Shown here: one piece after another, positions 35,799-44,145 of the stretch
Layout: the number at the start of each line of letters is the position of its first letter
Numbering within the stretch: position 1 is the first letter of the stretch
Assembly (NCBI RefSeq): GCF_000429845.1
Contig: NZ_AUCQ01000003.1
Span: 1-64,000, forward strand
Source of the DNA: Comamonas composti DSM 21721
GTDB lineage: Bacteria; Pseudomonadota; Gammaproteobacteria; Burkholderiales; Burkholderiaceae_C
DNA: 64,000 nt
Direction: 5' to 3'
Translations under genes and position numbers: made by a program
Notes under the pieces: model-generated
The model's input: the letters and a program-made list of their open reading frames with translations, nothing else
What the model was told of the DNA's origin: nothing
Databases searched by the model: none

Positions 35799-36944
35799 TC
35801 AGAGCAACTGGCTGGCCGCGCCATCGAGCAGCAGGCCGCCACGGATCACGATCTTCTCGCCCACCTTGAGGCCCGATATCACCGGCACCAGGCCGCGCCC
35901 CGGATGACCCAGGTTCACCGTGCGGGCCTCGAAGCGCTGCTCGCCGGTCTGCACGAAGACGATGGAGCGGCTCTCATCCTTGATGAGCACGGCCGTCACG
36001 GGAATCAGCATCTCGTGCTGGTTGGAGACCTGCACGCCCACGCGCGCCTGCATGCCGGCACGCAACACGGGGTTTTGCGCGTCGAGCTGCACGATCACGG
36101 CAGCACGGCGCGATTCCTTGTCCAGCGTGGCCCCCAGGTGACGCACCTTGCCCTGCAAGGGCTTGGCCAGCTGCGGCACCTCGACCTGAACCGCACTGCC
36201 CAGGCGTATGCCGGGCAGATCGCTTTCGAACACATCGGCCACCACGTTCATGGCTTCGGGATCACCGATCAGGAACAGCTCGGCTCCGGGCTCGAACGAA
36301 GAGCCGACCATGGCCTTGCGCTCGGCCACCACGCCGGCACGCGGTGCACGCAGGACCAGACGGTCGCCTCCGCCCTGGCCCAGCAGGGCCGCCGTGCCCT
36401 GGGCGCGGGCCAACTCCTGCGCGGTCTCGCGCAGCTTGGCCTGGGCGGCGCGCAAGTCCACATCCACGCCCACGCCCTTGTCCATCATGGTCTGGTGGCG
36501 CTTGACTTCGACAGCCGCCACATCATGGGCCGTGCGCGCCGCATCCACCTCGTAGCGCACACGCAAGGCCTCGGGGCTGACCAGGGTCGCGAGTTCATCG
36601 CCGGCCTTGACCATATCCCCCACATGGGCGCGCACCGACAGCACGCGTGCGGCCAGAGGTACGGTCACCGTGGCCACGCGATCCTCGGCAAAACCCACGC
36701 GCGCAGGCGCCCAGGCCATTTGCGTGCCCTGGGGTTCGGCCACCTCGGCAATATCCAGCATCTTCAGCGACTCGGGCTGCAGTTGCACCACGCCCTGAGG
36801 CAGAGGCTCCTGCTTGACAGCAGCAGCCTCTGCCTGAGCCTGCGAGGCATTGCAGCCCGCAAGCCCCCATACGACAGCGGCTGCACATGCGGCCACCGTG
36901 GAAAAACGAGTCATGTCTCGCAAGCCTTTGAATTTCTTGTTCAT
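35799..36944 (-). CDS. Membrane-fusion lipoprotein of metal efflux (CzcB-like)
   Basis: 381 residues from ATG 36944, which has AAAGGG seven bases upstream; the internal ATG 36914 has a poorer site. The N-terminus carries a hydrophobic signal ending VVWGLAGC, a lipobox, so the protein is anchored in the inner membrane facing the periplasm. Beta-barrel and lipoyl-like segments (VTVPLAARVLSVRAHVGDMV; VLRAPRAGVVAER) flank a helical hairpin. It bridges the RND pump and the outer channel. First gene of the operon. Confidence 0.85.
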   Translation of the reverse strand: MNKKFKGLRDMTRFSTVAACAAAVVWGLAGCNASQAQAEAAAVKQEPLPQGVVQLQPESLKMLDIAEVAEPQGTQMAWAPARVGFAEDRVATVTVPLAARVLSVRAHVGDMVKAGDELATLVSPEALRVRYEVDAARTAHDVAAVEVKRHQTMMDKGVGVDVDLRAAQAKLRETAQELARAQGTAALLGQGGGDRLVLRAPRAGVVAERKAMVGSSFEPGAELFLIGDPEAMNVVADVFESDLPGIRLGSAVQVEVPQLAKPLQGKVRHLGATLDKESRRAAVIVQLDAQNPVLRAGMQARVGVQVSNQHEMLIPVTAVLIKDESRSIVFVQTGEQRFEARTVNLGHPGRGLVPVISGLKVGEKIVIRGGLLLDGAASQLL

Positions 36945-37055
36945 TGAGCACCCTTTCAACCGTGCCTGGGACAAAACTGCAGCCACCTTGAAGCCACCGT
37001 ATCCCCTTGGAGCTCATGCTAGAAACCAAGGCCTCCGACGTGCGTGACGCATTCA

Positions 37056-37069
37056 TTACCGTTTCGTAA
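37056..37069. promoter_or_regulatory. Candidate metal-response operator upstream of czcB-like gene
   Basis: TTAC-N6-GTAA, 112 bases upstream of the czcB-like ATG, matches the inverted half-sites recognised by CopR/CzcR-type response regulators. The regulator pair encoded at 28824-30931 lies next to this operon. Confidence 0.4.
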
Positions 37070-37166
37070 GACTCCCAAGAGTCAGTCCAGCCCCCTGCCC
37101 TACCGCCTGAACCAGCCAGCAGTGAACCCAGCTTGTGGCAAGGCCTTTGGCCGCACCTCGCCAAAC

Positions 37167-37375
37167 TGTGGATAAATCAGGAACAAGCAGCCCCACAGAT
37201 CCACAGGAAAAGTTATCCACAGATTGAGAAATACCAATCAGGATCGCACACCGAAATTTTCAGGATCAACAAAAAAATCCAAGAAAATCAAATCACTGAA
37301 ATGACAAAAGAACTTTCACAACAGGCAATCAACAGACTTGCACACAGGAAACGCCACGAAAAACCCTGTGGATAA
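37167..37375. other. DnaA-box cluster upstream of dinG
   Basis: Three perfect matches to the 9-base DnaA box TTATCCACA or its complement lie within about 210 bases (37167, 37213, 37367). A random 9-mer pair is expected about once per 130 kb, so three is a clear excess. Partial sites (CCACAG) lie among them. They could tie dinG expression or replication to DnaA. Confidence 0.5.
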
Positions 37376-37624
37376 GCTGATGAGGTCTGCGAATTGTCAA
37401 AGCAGACCCTATGGATACAAGCACTGAATATCTGCTGGACAAGCTGTTCATGCTGCAATCCCATGCGTATGAAAAATTCCCTGCCGTGAGACGTATGACA
37501 TACGCAGAATCTGAATTTGTATGCCGTATTGCATAAGATTTCGCATCTTATTTAATACATATCACTGTACGAATATTTATAAAACACCTGCCCCAGAGGG
37601 GAAGACCAGCAAAAACAAGCACAA

Positions 37625-39793
37625 ATGCATGAAAAAAAATGGGCTCAAGAAGCCCTGAATTCCTTCGATGCCGTGGTCGGCGCCATGGCCGGGTTCAGAA
37701 ATCGGGATGGCCAGCGAAAAATGGCGGCCCAGATCGCTGAAACCCTGAGCCAGGCCCAGCTTGGAAAAGTCGATGAAGACGCCACCCCACCCCGGCGCGC
37801 CATTGCCGTGGTCCAGGCTGGCACGGGTGTGGGCAAGTCCCTGGCCTATAGCATTCCTGCGATCTCCATGGCCCTGGCGCGCGGAACGCGGGTACTGATA
37901 TCCACAGCCACCGTGGCCCTGCAGGAGCAGTTGGTGAACAAGGATTTGCCGGCCCTGGCCGAGCAACTGGGCCAGCCGTTTCAATTCGCGCTGGCCAAGG
38001 GGCGCGGCCGTTTCGTCTGCAAGCTCAAGCTCGAGCGCCTGGCCAGCACGGGCGAAGCCCAGGATGAGGACGCCGACGACTTGTTCGCCGAAGAGCTGGC
38101 CCAGACGCGCACGGTCCGCCCGGCTCAGGAACTCGAAGCACGCATGCGCTTTTACAAGTCCATGGCCGATGCTCTGGCCACCCAGGCCTGGGACGGCGAC
38201 CGGGACAGCCTGGAAGCCCCGCCGGAAGCCGAAGCCTGGAGCCCCGTGGCCGCCGAATCCTCGTCGTGCACGGGCCGCTACTGCCCGGCTTTTGCAGGCT
38301 GCGTCTATTACGAGCAGCGCAAGCAGTTGGTGGCCGCCCAGGTCATCGTCGCCAACCATGATCTGCTCTTGTCTTCTCTGGGCGCACGCCTGCTTCCCGA
38401 GCTGGACAATTGCCTGCTGGTGCTGGACGAGGCCCACCATCTGCCGGCCACGGCCCTGGATCAGTTCGCAGGGGACATGGACCTGAGCCGTCTGGGCTGG
38501 ATAGACAAGCTCACCAGCCGGGCATTGCGCGTCAACGCCCTGGTCGAGGTCGAGGAGCTTGCGGATCTGCCCAGCCATGCAAGCCAGCTGCGCCAGCAAT
38601 TGCAGGAGCTCGCGCGTCTGATCATGGAAACCCATGCCGACGAGCTCAAGGGTCAGAGCAGCAACTGGGGACCGGCGCGCGTGCGCGTGCCGCGCGGCAT
38701 GCTGGCCGAGCCCCTGCTCGCGCCTTTGGGCCACATCGCCCACCATGCCGACGCCTATCTGGATGCCCTGCGCGCCATCTCCAAGGCCTTGCGTGCCGCC
38801 ATCAAGGACAGGCCCGAGGAATCCCGCAGGCTTTCCACAGCTTACGCACAAGTAGGCGCCCTGGCCCCACGCCTCGAAGCCGTCTATGACACGGCCCAGC
38901 TGCTGATGCAGCAGCCAGCGCAGGATGACGACAGCAAGCCTGTTCCCAACGCCAAATGGTTCACGTTGGAGACCGATGGCGAGTACATCGTGGTCAGGGC
39001 CCATGCCAGCCCAATTCTTCCCGGAGCCACGCTGCGCCAGCATTTATGGGGTCATGTGCGCGGTGCCGTGCTCACATCGGCCACATTAACAAGCTGTGGG
39101 CAATTCGACTTCTTCCTGCGTGAAGCCGGGCTTCACGAAGACCAGGCGGTGACCACGCTGGAAGTCCCCAGCCCTTTCGACTATGAGCACCAAGGCAAGC
39201 TCATCGCCCATGAAACCCAGGCCGATCCGCGCCAGGCCGACAGCTTTACCCAGGAAATGGTCCAGGCCCTGTTGACCGATCTTTCAGCAGTCACCGCCGG
39301 AGCCCTGGTGCTGTTCACCTCACGCGAACAAATGCGTCAGGCCGTCGATGCCCTGTCCACCGCCATGCGCTCTCAGGTGCTGGTACAGACCACCCTGCCC
39401 CGGGCCTTGCTGCTCAAGCGCCACCGCGAAGCCGTCGAAATGGGCGAGCCTTCGATCATTTTCGGCATGCAGTCCTTTGGCGAAGGCCTGGATCTTCCCG
39501 GAGCCCTGTGCGAATCGCTGTTCATCACCAAGCTGCCGTTTGCACCGCCCGACGATCCCGTAGGCGAAGCCCGGGCCGAATGGCTGCGCAGCAGCGGCCG
39601 CAATCCGTTCAACGAGCTGGTCGTGCCTGCCACGGCCATCCGCCTCGCGCAATGGGTAGGCCGTGCCATACGCACCGAGGAAGACATGGCCCATGTCTAC
39701 TGCTATGACAAGCGCCTGGTCGTGACCAGCTACGGGCAGCAATTGCTGAAAGGCCTGCCACCGTTTGCCCTGCAGCGGCGCAGCGCCCGCTGA
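37625..39793 (+). CDS. dinG: ATP-dependent DNA helicase DinG
   Basis: 722 residues of the XPD-like superfamily 2. Walker A is QAGTGVGKSLAYS (about residue 64), DEAH box VLDEAHHLP (about 267), and Q-x2-GR motif QWVGRAIRTEE near the C-terminus. Four Cys that would hold an iron-sulphur cluster are visible: FVCKLK and SSCTGRYCPAFAGC. DinG unwinds forked DNA and R-loops from 5' to 3' and helps replication forks pass transcription. I see no clear LexA box: CTGTACGAATATTTATA at 37565 lacks the second half. The gene is flanked on both sides by DnaA-box-rich noncoding DNA. Confidence 0.9.
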   Translation: MHEKKWAQEALNSFDAVVGAMAGFRNRDGQRKMAAQIAETLSQAQLGKVDEDATPPRRAIAVVQAGTGVGKSLAYSIPAISMALARGTRVLISTATVALQEQLVNKDLPALAEQLGQPFQFALAKGRGRFVCKLKLERLASTGEAQDEDADDLFAEELAQTRTVRPAQELEARMRFYKSMADALATQAWDGDRDSLEAPPEAEAWSPVAAESSSCTGRYCPAFAGCVYYEQRKQLVAAQVIVANHDLLLSSLGARLLPELDNCLLVLDEAHHLPATALDQFAGDMDLSRLGWIDKLTSRALRVNALVEVEELADLPSHASQLRQQLQELARLIMETHADELKGQSSNWGPARVRVPRGMLAEPLLAPLGHIAHHADAYLDALRAISKALRAAIKDRPEESRRLSTAYAQVGALAPRLEAVYDTAQLLMQQPAQDDDSKPVPNAKWFTLETDGEYIVVRAHASPILPGATLRQHLWGHVRGAVLTSATLTSCGQFDFFLREAGLHEDQAVTTLEVPSPFDYEHQGKLIAHETQADPRQADSFTQEMVQALLTDLSAVTAGALVLFTSREQMRQAVDALSTAMRSQVLVQTTLPRALLLKRHREAVEMGEPSIIFGMQSFGEGLDLPGALCESLFITKLPFAPPDDPVGEARAEWLRSSGRNPFNELVVPATAIRLAQWVGRAIRTEEDMAHVYCYDKRLVVTSYGQQLLKGLPPFALQRRSAR

Positions 39794-41107
39794 TCCAACG
39801 TCTTTGCTCCTTGCTGCAAAGGAGCTATCCACAGCCGGCCCCTGTGCCGCCGGAAAAACAGCAAAGCCAGAGACCTGGGGTACAGGCTTTGCCAGCAGCT
39901 GACCAAGAACGAATCCTGTGTGCCAGGGCCTTCAGGCGGCCCTGGCGCGCCTGAAATGGATTCCCCATCCCCCAAGAGGTCGGATGAATGCCAGGCCTTC
40001 TCAGCCCTGCATCGCGTGATATCTGCACTTGCCGCAGCTGGCAGTGGGCGGAATTGCGGTCCAGAGCACAGTTGAATTTTTTTGAACGCAATTTAACTCA
40101 GGTCTTTTTCATCAAACGCCGTTCTGCAGCACGTGAAGAAGTCCGGAATTCTTCCACAGCTGTGCAGAACATCCTGTGGATAAATTGCCTTGTTCAAAGC
40201 TAGGCCAGAGCATTTATCCCCAGAACCAGGATATTCCCCCAGTTTTCTGCCATCCATCCGAACAAAACAGACGCTTCAATTTCGCTGGAACGGTTTTTCA
40301 TCGAGCGGACTTCTGTTTCAGAGCTTTCTGCCATCCAACTTTTGCGCCGGTGCTTGGCTTTTTTTGCAAAACAGGGCTTGTGCCTTGGTTGTTCTTTAGA
40401 AGCTTTATTAATGAATAGTCGTAGTAGTAGAAGCCAGATCTTTCTGTGGATAAGTCGTATTTTTTTTGTGAAATCAAAAACTTATGTGGATTGCAAGCTT
40501 GTTGGAAGATGGCTGGTGCTGCTGTCCTGCAAAAGTGGATAGATCAGCAGAGTTCTCTCCAACTGTGGATATCTATGTTTTTTCAAACCATCTATCCACA
40601 GCTTTTGAATTGATTTCTATTTTCTTTAAAACATCGTAAGTATTTGATTTTTAAAAGATTTATGGAAAATGGAAAATTTCTACGTTCATCCATGACGGAA
40701 ATAAACACACGCATTGACCCTTTGTGGGGCGGTCTTCAGGCTCGGTTCAGGTGTTGAAACACTTTTTTTTTATCCAGATCCAGGTTCTGCATGTGAAAAA
40801 AGTTCTTTGGCAATTCTTTCTATAGGTCTTATTTCTAATTAGTAGTAGTAGTAAGTAACACACTTAATTGTTGATAAGTTTGAATTTTTATTTAAAATCA
40901 ATGAGTTATGCGGTTGTGAAGTCTGTGGCTGAGATGATGCATGGAGCAGCATCGGTTTGGGAACAACTTTCTCATGCTTAGAATTTATGTGGATAAGTGT
41001 GAAATTACGCGGGTTTTATCACCATGTTTATTCACAGGCACTTTGGTCATCGATCTGCTTAAGAGCGTGCAATTGCCCGCATGTACTTCTTCAAGCTGCC
41101 GGACATG
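39794..41107. other. AT-rich noncoding region with DnaA boxes and TAG-trinucleotide runs
   Basis: About 1.3 kb without a credible gene, and from about 40,080 strikingly AT-rich for this genome. Exact DnaA boxes (TGTGGATAA) lie at 40175, 40445 and 40988. One-mismatch sites lie at 39825, 40214, 40564, 40592, 40869 and 41028. Trinucleotide runs TAG-TCG-TAG-TAG-TAG at 40416-40430 (12 bases from the box at 40445) and TAG x4 at 40840-40851 (18 bases from the 40869 site) resemble the DnaA-trio element of bacterial origins. An AT-rich stretch follows at 40852-40915. No dnaA, dnaN, gyrB or parAB is in the window. Possible roles: replication origin, DnaA titration locus, or a plasmid-like replicator remnant. 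Confidence 0.6.
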
Positions 41108-41147
41108 AAAAAAGCCCCTGCATGTGAGATCACATGCAGGGGCTTTT
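41108..41147. terminator. Perfect bidirectional hairpin terminator
   Basis: An 18-bp perfect stem from AAAAGCCCCTGCATGTGA (41110-41127) and its complement (41130-41147) around a GA loop. T-rich ends on both strands make it an intrinsic terminator either way, closing the noncoding region and serving the convergent LTXXQ gene at 41283. Confidence 0.9.
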
Positions 41148-41282
41148 CAAAGAGGCCTGGGCCCGGGCAGGGTTGGGCCGGTCCGGGATGGCTATGTCAA
41201 AACCAGATCAAACGATGGCCTTGTCGGTTGCATTTGTCGTACTCCTGTACAGGCAGCGCACTCGATGGATAGGGAAGCGAAC

Positions 41283-41825
41283 TTATTTGGCGGCTTCAGG
41301 CTTGGCCCGATGGCCGTGGTTGTGGCCTCCTCTGCGGTGCTTGCCCATGGCCTTCAAGGAAACCTTGTCAAAGGTTTTCTGTTGTTCTGCATTGAGCTGG
41401 GCATAAAACGCTTTGGTGGCTTCGCCACGACGCTCAGCCTCGGCCGCATGCTGGGTGCGCAGTTCACGCATCTTGTCTATGCGCTGGGGCGTGGTCAGCT
41501 GTGAAAATGCCTGACGCTCCATGCGCTGGCCGCGCTCGGCGGGCTTGAGTGCTGCCGCATAGGTGGACCAGGCATTTTCCTGGGCCGGCGTGAGCTTGAG
41601 TTCGGCCTTGACCTGGTCCAGGCGCTTTTGCATGCGCTCCTGGTGCTGGGCCTGCCACTTGGCTCGCTGCTCGGGCGCAGGGCTTGCGTGCTTGGCTGCC
41701 GCAGCAGGTGCGGGCGTTGCCGGAGTCTGCTGGGCAAACGAAGGCAGGCTGAAGGCTGCGAGCAAGGCGCTGGCAAGAATGGCGCGGGAGGCGGTGCGGC
41801 TCAGGCTTTGGCTCAGATATGTCAT
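41283..41825 (-). CDS. LTXXQ (Spy/CpxP-like) periplasmic protein
   Basis: 180 residues with a Sec signal peptide (hydrophobic ILASALLAAFSLPSFAQ). Two LTxxQ-type motifs that define the family are present: LTPAQENAW near residue 78 and LTTPQRIDK near 110. The mature protein is helical and very basic, with a His-rich C-terminal tail (GHNHGHRAK) that could bind metal. Spy and CpxP relatives act as chaperones or stress sensors in the periplasm. Single gene with its own terminator. Confidence 0.8.
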   Translation of the reverse strand: MTYLSQSLSRTASRAILASALLAAFSLPSFAQQTPATPAPAAAAKHASPAPEQRAKWQAQHQERMQKRLDQVKAELKLTPAQENAWSTYAAALKPAERGQRMERQAFSQLTTPQRIDKMRELRTQHAAEAERRGEATKAFYAQLNAEQQKTFDKVSLKAMGKHRRGGHNHGHRAKPEAAK

Positions 41826-42106
41826 GGCGTAGTCCTTTCATGGATAAGAATGAAATCTCTCCGCAGAGCGCTTGAATGGGTTGCAGTGCGGCGATGGATT
41901 GAGTGTGGTTGGCCCATGTTTCGCTGAAATAAGGTTTTGCGCAGGCTGTGTAAAGTAATGACAAGCTTTGCCGTGCTGCTGTCCCTGGCTCTGGGCATGC
42001 CGCTTCATGCGATGCGGGTGGCGGATCGCGTCAGGGATGACTTATGAATAAAAGGCTGGCAACTGCTTGAAGGGTGGCTGTCTGCGATGGAAGAAAAAGG
42101 TTTTCG

Positions 42107-43123
42107 ATGTTCAAGAACATGATCGTGTATCGCATTGCCGAGAGCTGGCAGGGCGACTTGCAGACTCTGGAAGATGCGCTGGGCAAGAGCCCGTTTGCCG
42201 AATGCGGTGCCACTCAGGAGCGCAGCGCGGGATGGGTACCGCCTCGCGGTGAGGCCCATGGCCCTTTGGCCGAGTCCGTGGGCGGCCAGTGGATTCTGCG
42301 TTTCATGGCCGAATCCAAGATGCTGCCGGCCAGCGTGCTCAACCGCCGTGTGAATGAGAAGGCCGCGCATATAGAGGCCTCCGAAGGGCGCAAGCCTGGC
42401 AAGAAAGAGAAGAAAGAGCTCAAGGACGAAGCCAAGCTCGATCTGCTGCCCATGGCCTTTACCAAGCAGGGCAGTATGTGGGTCTGGCTTGATCCCCAGG
42501 CGCGCACCCTGGTGCTGGACACGGGCACGCAGGCACGTGCCGACGAGGTGGTCAGCCTGCTGGTCGAGGGCTTGCCCGGGTTTGCGCTGGCCTTGCTCGA
42601 TACCCAGACCAGCCCCCAGGCAGCCATGGCCCACTGGCTGTTGACCCAGGAGCCGCCGGCCGGTTTTTCCATAGATCGCGAATGCGAGCTCAAGGCGGCG
42701 GATGAGTCCAAGGCCGTGGTGCGCTATGCGCGCCATCCTCTGGACATCGACGAGGTGCGCCAGCACATAGAGCATGGCAAGCTGCCCACGCGATTGGCCA
42801 TGAGCTGGGATGATCGCGTGAGCTTTGCGCTCACCGAGGGACTGCAGATCCGCAAGATTGCCTTGCTCGATGCCGTCATGGACGGCCAGTCCCAGGACGA
42901 TGGCGGCTTTGATGCCGACGTGGCGATTGCCACGGGTGAACTGTCCAGGTTGATTCCCGACTTGATCGAAGCCCTGGGCGGGGAAGGGCGTTCGGCCCTG
43001 GGCCAGGGCCTGCCGGCTTCGTTGCAGGCAATCGAGACAGACACAAAGGCCAAGGGCCAGGGCACGGTGACGGGGCCGGCCGAGGCGCCCGTGGATAGTG
43101 CGCCCGGTGAATCGCCTTTTTAG
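42107..43123 (+). CDS. rdgC: Recombination-associated protein RdgC
   Basis: 338 residues from ATG 42107 (MFKNMIVYRIAESW), with AAAAAGG upstream; a start 11 codons earlier gives an unlikely leader. Landmarks of the family are LLPMAFTKQGSMWVW and MSWDDRVSFALTEGLQIRKI. RdgC forms a ring dimer that binds double-stranded DNA and limits RecA. The extra C-terminal 45 residues (Gly/Ala-rich) look disordered. Convergent with the fimbrial operon, stops 15 bases apart. Confidence 0.9.
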   Translation: MFKNMIVYRIAESWQGDLQTLEDALGKSPFAECGATQERSAGWVPPRGEAHGPLAESVGGQWILRFMAESKMLPASVLNRRVNEKAAHIEASEGRKPGKKEKKELKDEAKLDLLPMAFTKQGSMWVWLDPQARTLVLDTGTQARADEVVSLLVEGLPGFALALLDTQTSPQAAMAHWLLTQEPPAGFSIDRECELKAADESKAVVRYARHPLDIDEVRQHIEHGKLPTRLAMSWDDRVSFALTEGLQIRKIALLDAVMDGQSQDDGGFDADVAIATGELSRLIPDLIEALGGEGRSALGQGLPASLQAIETDTKAKGQGTVTGPAEAPVDSAPGESPF

Positions 43124-43137
43124 ATGGCAAGCAGGCT

Positions 43138-44145
43138 CTAATTGAACTGCAGTATGAAAGAGGCTGAGGACTCGACTTCGCCGGGCCTTGGCGCATTGCC
43201 GTAGCGGTAGTACTCGGCCTCGATGGGAATGATTTTTTGCCCTTTGGGCAAGCCGCCCAGAGAGACATATTCGTCGTGCACCAGGTGACCGTTCGCAAAG
43301 CCTGGTGCACTCAGAACAAAGCCAAAGCCCGTGGCATTGCTTTGCCAGCCTTCATCCATGGGCTTGAGCACGATGTTTCTGCCCTCGTGCGTGGTGGCAC
43401 CGTGGTTGCCCTTCACAAGTATCGAGGCGGTCATCTCTCCGGTGCACTCCACGGTCAGGTTGTCCCGGCCACGAACCGGTTGCTGCGCAAAGCCGATATG
43501 GGGGAAGTTGCTGACCGAAATTCCGGGAAGGCGTATGCGCAGATCCTTGTTGAGGATCTTGCAGGACTTGGCAGTCTGAATATTCGGCGTCATGCGAAAG
43601 TGAAAGCCTACGTTGGTATAGCCGACTTCAAAGCGCCGGACCAGCAAGGCGCCCACGTGTGCGTTGGCCTTGGTCGGGGAGGGATTATCGGTCGCCGCAT
43701 ATAGGTGCAGTCTTGTCATGGGCGTGTTCAGCGGGCCTTCACGACCGGACATGGTGCCTTCGCGCGTGAAATAAACGCCCGTCTCCAGATCCTCGATGGC
43801 ATAGGCATAGTTTGCTTCGCCGGCGGTATACAGATGGTAGGTGGGCCGGCCATCGATGTGTTTGTAATACCTGGAAAGCATGCTCACTCCTTCCCCATGA
43901 GTCGCATAGAGGGCCACTTCGGAACCTGGCGAGCATTGCGCAATGGGAGCCGTTCCCCCATCCCGTTTGAAATCGAAAGAGCCCAGATAGGTGTCGGCCG
44001 GTATATCTCCGGTCAGCTGCAGGGTTACTTTGGCTTCCATGGTTCCTGCGAGAGGAATGCCTTGGTTCACGCACTCGGACCAGGCACGCTGGGCCATGCC
44101 CGCAGCAAGCAGCATGGCAAAAAAAGCACAGCGTATGACAGTCAT
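43138..44145 (-). CDS. Fimbrial tip adhesin, two-domain type
   Basis: 335 residues from ATG 44145, overlapping the usher stop as ATGA. The signal peptide MTVIRCAFFAMLLAAGMAQRAWS precedes a lectin-like N-terminal half and a C-terminal pilin-like half with Cys and a Tyr-rich end (EYYRYG; final SASFILQFN donor-strand-like). Four to six Cys suggest disulphides. The last gene of a chaperone-usher operon is normally the adhesin, secreted through the usher and placed at the fibre tip. Ligand unknown. Confidence 0.75.
   Translation of the reverse strand: MTVIRCAFFAMLLAAGMAQRAWSECVNQGIPLAGTMEAKVTLQLTGDIPADTYLGSFDFKRDGGTAPIAQCSPGSEVALYATHGEGVSMLSRYYKHIDGRPTYHLYTAGEANYAYAIEDLETGVYFTREGTMSGREGPLNTPMTRLHLYAATDNPSPTKANAHVGALLVRRFEVGYTNVGFHFRMTPNIQTAKSCKILNKDLRIRLPGISVSNFPHIGFAQQPVRGRDNLTVECTGEMTASILVKGNHGATTHEGRNIVLKPMDEGWQSNATGFGFVLSAPGFANGHLVHDEYVSLGGLPKGQKIIPIEAEYYRYGNAPRPGEVESSASFILQFN

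Larger units (their letters stand above)
36945..37624. other. 680-bp intergenic region with DnaA-box-like sites and dyads
   Basis: Between the czcB-like gene and dinG. It holds the candidate response-regulator site at 37056, three perfect TTATCCACA-type sites (37167-37175 and 37367-37375 as TGTGGATAA, 37213-37221 as TTATCCACA) and, just before dinG, three small dyads: CGTATG-AC-ATACG at 37492-37504 (near-perfect), TATGC-GCATA at 37520-37535 and TAAGAT-ATCTTA at 37534-37550. AT-richer than the flanks. No convincing coding frame. Confidence 0.6.

Noticed and set aside
37133-37375. 80-codon frame between czcB-like gene and dinG
   Set aside because: It is Gln/Lys/Ile-rich translation of DnaA-box-rich noncoding DNA and lacks a ribosome-binding site.
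37565-37581. LexA (SOS) box before dinG
   Set aside because: CTGTACGAATATTTATA has only the left half-site; the CAG half is missing.
40416-40855. CRISPR-like or microsatellite reading of the TAG repeats
   Set aside because: Units are three bases without spacers of constant length, and no cas gene is present. I treat them as possible origin trios or low-complexity sequence.
41081-41504. Open frames antisense to the LTXXQ gene and across the terminator
   Set aside because: They run through a perfect intrinsic terminator and give no known protein.
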